In this document: positions 60,495 to 64,000 of the stretch, piece after piece
Layout of the letters: each line of letters opens with the position of its first letter
Numbering within the stretch: position 1 is the first letter of the stretch
From: FEN-1191 sp036490715
GTDB lineage: Bacteria; Pseudomonadota; Gammaproteobacteria; Steroidobacterales; Steroidobacteraceae
Length of the DNA: 64,000 nt
Assembly (NCBI GenBank): GCA_036490715.1
Contig: DASXDL010000035.1
Span: forward strand, 38,629 to 102,628
Reading direction: 5' to 3'
Made by a program: the position numbers and the translations under genes
Notes under the pieces: model-generated
Database searches by the model: none
Seen by the model: the letters and a program-made list of their open reading frames with translations, nothing else
What the model was told of the DNA's origin: nothing

Positions 60495-61497
60495 TCAGCC
60501 AATCTTGGGGGGCACATTTGCGTTCAGCCGAAACAGGTTGTTCGGATCGTACTTGCCTTTAAGGGCGACTAACCGTTCGAAGTTGGCGCCGTAATTCTCC
60601 CGGTAGCCCACCATCGTGACGCCCGCATCCACGTAGTTGGTATAAAAGCCGCTTGTCAGCGGCGCCAGTTGCTTCCAGTTCGCGCGCATTTTTGACGGTG
60701 TTTTCCTCAATCCCGTCCTTGCTCGGCCAAATACTGTGAGCACCGAGTGTGAAGGCCATGTCGCGATTGGGAAACGCTGTGGCTGAGGGCGCCACGTGTC
60801 GGTAAGCTCCACCGCAGTGATCGAAGAAAAACAGGTATCAGTTTGGCATGCGCTTGAACGAATCGATGATGAGGTCGCTTCCATCATCCGTAAGCTGCGT
60901 CAACATGCCGCTCTTCAGATAGTAGTATCCGCCCGATGCCAGCAATTCATCGCCGCTCGACTGCAACACCACGTAGGGCCTTGGTGCGATGGTGTCGTGT
61001 AGTGGTTGGCCGAAAGCACGCAGTTTCTTGAGCCACGCCTCGCCTTGCGCGTGATCGCCGGACCAGCACGCCTCGATTTCGATCATCGGTCCATCGGGCC
61101 CGGAGTAGAGGACAGGATCCAGATTGACGATTTCCGGCGCGCCCATGGCCCTATCGCGGTAAAAGCGCAGAACGTCGCGCGCTTGAGCCAACGGCCAAGT
61201 GATGCCGCCGCCCAGAATTACCGGATCCATGTCATGCAGCCGACATTCGATCGAGGTTACAACGCCGAAATTGCCGCCACCGCCACGCAGGCCCCAGTAA
61301 AGGTCGTTGTTCTCTTTGTCGTTGGCCCGGAGAAACTTTCCATCGGCGGTCACGATGTCGAACGACGCAGCGTGATCGCAGGCCAGCCCAAAGCGCCGCC
61401 CCAGGCGGCCGAGGCCGCCGCCCAAGGTAAGACCCGCGGCGCCCGTGTGCGAAACCGTGCCCGAGTGAACTGCGACGTTCGCACCAATGAAGATCAT
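60495..61497 (-). pseudogene. Broken FAD-binding (BBE-type) oxidoreductase gene
   Basis: The region is a decayed relative of the oxidoreductase at 15220. From 61497 it reads GTVSHTGAAGLTLGGGLGRL and RGGGGNFGVVTSIECRLHD, the middle of the FAD domain. A TGA at 60838-60840 interrupts the frame; the same frame then continues with YLFFFDHCGGAYRHVAPSA. Near 60690, in a CGCGCG run, the frame shifts, after which NWKQLAPLTSGFYTNYVDAG and KGKYDPNNLFRLNANVPPK give the BBE end. The first 120 or so residues, including the RGGGHS FAD site, are missing. It cannot make active enzyme. Confidence 0.85.
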
Positions 61498-61517
61498 CTG
61501 TGGCTAAAGGGCCCTCA

Positions 61518-62138
61518 CTAATCGTTGGCGCGGCGGGCCCCGGCGTGATCACGATCGTCATCGGGATCAGAATTACCGTGTGCATGCTCATGATTCGCGC
61601 CCGGACTCATATCCATGTCTTCATCCGGCGGCGCCTTCTCCACGATGTCCTTGTACTCCTGCGGCGTCATTGCTGGCAGTTTTTCAAGAAATGCAACCAT
61701 GCTCCAGATCGTTTCATCGTCATGACTCGTTCCCCAAGCAGGCATGGCGGTCATTTTGATGCCGTGCTTGATCACCCAGAACGCCTGCTGCGGTGCTAAG
61801 TGCACCTTAGAGAGTTTGGGCGGCTGCGGATACAGCCCTTGGCGCAACTCCGAGTTCTCCACACCCGGTTGTAGATGACAGCTCGTGCACATGGCAGCGT
61901 ACTGGCCCGCACCTTTCAATATCAATTGCGGATCGTCGAGCTTCGGCACCTTAATCTCATCCGACCGTACCTGGATCGAACGACTGCGAATCATTTTAAG
62001 AGCCCTATAGGTAATCGCCGAGTGCGGCTCGTCTGCACCGATGTTGTACAGTCCCGACCAGGCGTACCCGAAGAGGCCGATTGCAATTAGGAACACCAGC
62101 GCGCCGATAACCAAGAAATATCGTTTGATTCTTTCCAT
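61518..62138 (-). CDS. Membrane-anchored c-type cytochrome
   Basis: A 206-residue protein with one N-terminal anchor (YFLVIGALVFLIAIGLFGY) and one cytochrome c domain. The haem site is CTSCH in QYAAMCTSCHLQPGVEN; the sixth ligand Met is likely in KMTAMPAWGTSHDDE. The tail is rich in His, Asp and Glu and may bind metal. ATG at 62138 has AAGGA eight bases upstream. It should move electrons on the periplasmic side of the inner membrane. The broken oxidoreductase gene follows 20 bases downstream. Confidence 0.9.
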   Translation of the reverse strand: MERIKRYFLVIGALVFLIAIGLFGYAWSGLYNIGADEPHSAITYRALKMIRSRSIQVRSDEIKVPKLDDPQLILKGAGQYAAMCTSCHLQPGVENSELRQGLYPQPPKLSKVHLAPQQAFWVIKHGIKMTAMPAWGTSHDDETIWSMVAFLEKLPAMTPQEYKDIVEKAPPDEDMDMSPGANHEHAHGNSDPDDDRDHAGARRAND

Positions 62139-62538
62139 TTGGGCGGTCCTTCAAAATCACACGGGCAGGCCGGCGACAAACTTTCAGGTCGCTTGTGCGC
62201 TCGCCTCGGGCGCGGTACAGATCGGCGTTTGCTTGACGGGTTGTTCGCTGAACAAGACCCCCAAGGACTAGCGGTAGTGGCTTCACAGGAGGCTGTGTGT
62301 CACTTCGAATGCGTGGATCGTTTTGGTGGATCGACATGGTCACTCCAAATGGCGATCGAATACGCCGATCCAATGGGACCGGCGTCGGTGCTCCTTAATT
62401 CCCGGATTGGCTTTAAGCAACGGGTGAGCGAGATCAATGACTTGTCTGGCTCACGCGGTTCCTTGAATCTGGAATGGCGGGCGGCGGCTCCTCAATTTCC
62501 GGACTGTATTTGAGATCGCGCGGCTTCTCGTGGAAGTA
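62139..62538 (-). other. Intergenic region between cytochrome c and histidine kinase genes
   Basis: About 400 bases with no gene I can support. Frames of 76-124 codons exist on both strands but give no recognisable protein. Because the kinase ends at 62539 and the cytochrome starts at 62138, both on the minus strand, this region should carry the terminator of one and the promoter of the other. I see no clear hairpin or strong promoter match. Confidence 0.3.
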
Positions 62539-64000
62539 TCAGTCCAGCGCAAGCTTCTCTAACCTGGCAGGATCGATTGGCTTGGTCAGATGCTGGTCGA
62601 ATCCGGCCGCCAGGGCGCGTCGCTTGTCCGAGTCCTGGCCCCAGCCCGTCACCGCAATCAGGGTCATGTCCTTGCCCCATGCCTCATGCCGCATCGATTG
62701 GGCTAGGTCGTAGCCGCTCATATCCGGCAATCCAATATCTAACAGCGCAATCTCGGGTAGAACGCGTTTGGCGACCGCGAGGGCTTGGGCGCCGGTGTGC
62801 GCCACGTGAACTTCGTGTCCGGAGGACTCGAGCAGCATCTTCACTGACTCCGCGCCATCCACATTGTCGTCCGCGACCAGAATTCTGCGAGTTGCGGACC
62901 TGCCGGATGCATCAGTCGGGCGTTCAGACTCCTGGTCGGACCTATTGGCGATCAGGGAGCGTGGGAGACACACCGTAAACTCGCTTCCGTGGCCAAGACC
63001 CGCGCTTTGGACTTTGATATAGCCTTCATGCAATTGCATCAGGCCCTTTGCTAACGCCAGCCCGATGCCCAATCCAGGTTCGGAGACGGTGGATCTGGCC
63101 TCGACGCGGGTGAACATGTTGAAGACCGTGGCAATCGCTTGCGGGGTCAGGCCAACTCCATTATCGCGCACTGAGATCGACAGGTACTGCGCTTCCAGCT
63201 CGGTGCGCAGGGAGATAATTCCGCCCGCGGGCGTGTATTTCGCCGCATTGGTCAAAAGGTTCGTCAATACCTGAGTGATGCGGACCGGGTCGACCTCCAG
63301 ATGGATCGGCGAAGGCGGGGGGGGCTCCAATCGAAACGTGTGCTGCTTGGCGTCCATCGCCGGCCGCACGGCTTCCACCGCGCTGTCGAGCAGGACTCGC
63401 AGATCGGTATATTCCTTCTTGAGTAAAAAGGCACCGCGGGTAATGCGCGACACATCGAGCAGGTCATCCAGTAGCCTGCTCATGTGTCCGACCTGCCGAG
63501 CGATGATGGCCTGTGCCTTCTTCAGCTCCTTGGAACTCACTTTAGATGACTGCAACAGTTGCGCGGCAACACGAATCGGCGCCAGGGGATTGCGCAGTTC
63601 GTGGGATAGAGTGGCAAGAAATATGTCCTTGCGGACATCGGCTTCGACCAGAGCCTCCTCCGCCCGCACGATGGTGCTCACATCGACGAAGGTGAGGAGC
63701 ACGCCGCTCACCGTGCTGTCCGGTTCGCGATACGGCAACACCCGCAGAATGTAGTGCGCCGAGTTATCCTCGCGGTCGACTCGGCGTTCCAACGGTTCGA
63801 GCGTCGCGAGCACGTGGGCGACATCTTCGCGCAAAACGCTGTAGCGTAGGCGGGTCACAATATCGCTCAGCGGCCGCCCCTGGTCGCTCGGAATGAGGTT
63901 GTAAAGCGAAGCCACGGCCGGGGTGAAATTTCGAATGACGAGATATCGGTCCAGAAAAATGGTCGCGATCTGAGTGCTATCGAACAGGTTGCGAAGATCG
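62539..64000 (-). CDS. Hybrid sensor histidine kinase/response regulator (CheR/PAS-type), 3' part
   Basis: The gene runs off the right edge; 486 C-terminal residues are visible. The first part is a PAS domain (STQIATIFLDRYLVIRNF, then SLYNLIPSDQGRPLSDI), of the type that follows CheB/CheR modules in large hybrid kinases. Next are the H-box LATLSHELRNPLAPI, the N-box NLLTNAAKYTPAGG, G-box DNGVGL and LGIGLALAKGL. A receiver domain ends the protein: VADDNVDGAESV, LLDIGLPDMSGYD with the phospho-acceptor Asp, and LTKPIDP. It should phosphorylate its own receiver. Confidence 0.88.
   Translation of the reverse strand, partial: DLRNLFDSTQIATIFLDRYLVIRNFTPAVASLYNLIPSDQGRPLSDIVTRLRYSVLREDVAHVLATLEPLERRVDREDNSAHYILRVLPYREPDSTVSGVLLTFVDVSTIVRAEEALVEADVRKDIFLATLSHELRNPLAPIRVAAQLLQSSKVSSKELKKAQAIIARQVGHMSRLLDDLLDVSRITRGAFLLKKEYTDLRVLLDSAVEAVRPAMDAKQHTFRLEPPPPSPIHLEVDPVRITQVLTNLLTNAAKYTPAGGIISLRTELEAQYLSISVRDNGVGLTPQAIATVFNMFTRVEARSTVSEPGLGIGLALAKGLMQLHEGYIKVQSAGLGHGSEFTVCLPRSLIANRSDQESERPTDASGRSATRRILVADDNVDGAESVKMLLESSGHEVHVAHTGAQALAVAKRVLPEIALLDIGLPDMSGYDLAQSMRHEAWGKDMTLIAVTGWGQDSDKRRALAAGFDQHLTKPIDPARLEKLALD

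Noticed and set aside
52836..61497. Insertion sequence or prophage causing the decayed genes
   Set aside because: No transposase, integrase, terminal inverted repeat or target-site duplication is visible around the remnants.

Overview
The window is high-GC bacterial chromosome with dense, often overlapping genes and many GTG or TTG starts. It has no rRNA, tRNA, CRISPR array or intact mobile element that I can see. A CPXCG cysteine-rich protein, a TIR/TolB-like/TPR fusion, an OPT transporter, an RhlE-type helicase and several scattered catabolic enzymes suggest a free-living gammaproteobacterium, perhaps near Steroidobacterales or Nevskiales. That placement is inference from gene content only.

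Region 1 (1-18.5 kb) is mostly transport and redox genes. It holds a Gld-type ABC exporter (ATPase, fused permease/auxiliary protein and the start of a DUF4340-like protein), an AsmA/DUF1810 pair, a purple-acid-phosphatase-like enzyme, an OPT transporter, an aldo/keto reductase with an F420-type reductase, a TIR-TolB-TPR signalling protein, an amino acid permease coupled to a Tat-type flavin oxidoreductase, a secreted cupin, and small DUF1398 and NTF2-like genes. Region 2 (18.5-24.6 kb) is one minus-strand catabolic operon: SDR, carboxymuconolactone-decarboxylase-like protein, serine hydrolase, GMC oxidoreductase, metallo-beta-lactamase-fold hydrolase and cytochrome P450. Region 3 (24.7-38.8 kb) is a mosaic of single genes: DinB, DUF1330, epimerase, epoxide-hydrolase-like enzyme, two AraC regulators, RhlE, a methyltransferase, a fatty acid desaturase, an FlK-like thioesterase and some orphan secreted or membrane proteins, one of them frameshifted.

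Region 4 (38.9-51.9 kb) is the most unusual part. Two convergent, translationally coupled gene sets encode both subunits of a 2-oxoacid dehydrogenase E1 but no E2 catalytic domain and no E3. With them are a free lipoyl carrier domain, two related lipoyl-like domains with no visible lysine site, three SGNH-like proteins of differing integrity, a glycosyltransferase and an alkaline-phosphatase-fold protein that has lost metal ligands. A degenerate aldo/keto reductase, an AGE-family epimerase and a transglutaminase-like protein lie alongside. I read this as a candidate undescribed acyl-transfer or glycan-modification system in which a dedicated E1 charges a carrier protein; the chemistry is inference.

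Region 5 (51.9-64 kb) has a lactonase-like protein and an AraC-flanked operon of catalytically suspect hydrolase, DUF4331, HupE/UreJ, small membrane protein and DUF4198. It also holds a graveyard of decayed genes (VOC, LLM monooxygenase, a DUF4198 tail copy, an FAD oxidoreductase), a membrane-anchored cytochrome c, and the C-terminal part of a CheR/PAS-type hybrid histidine kinase that runs off the window.
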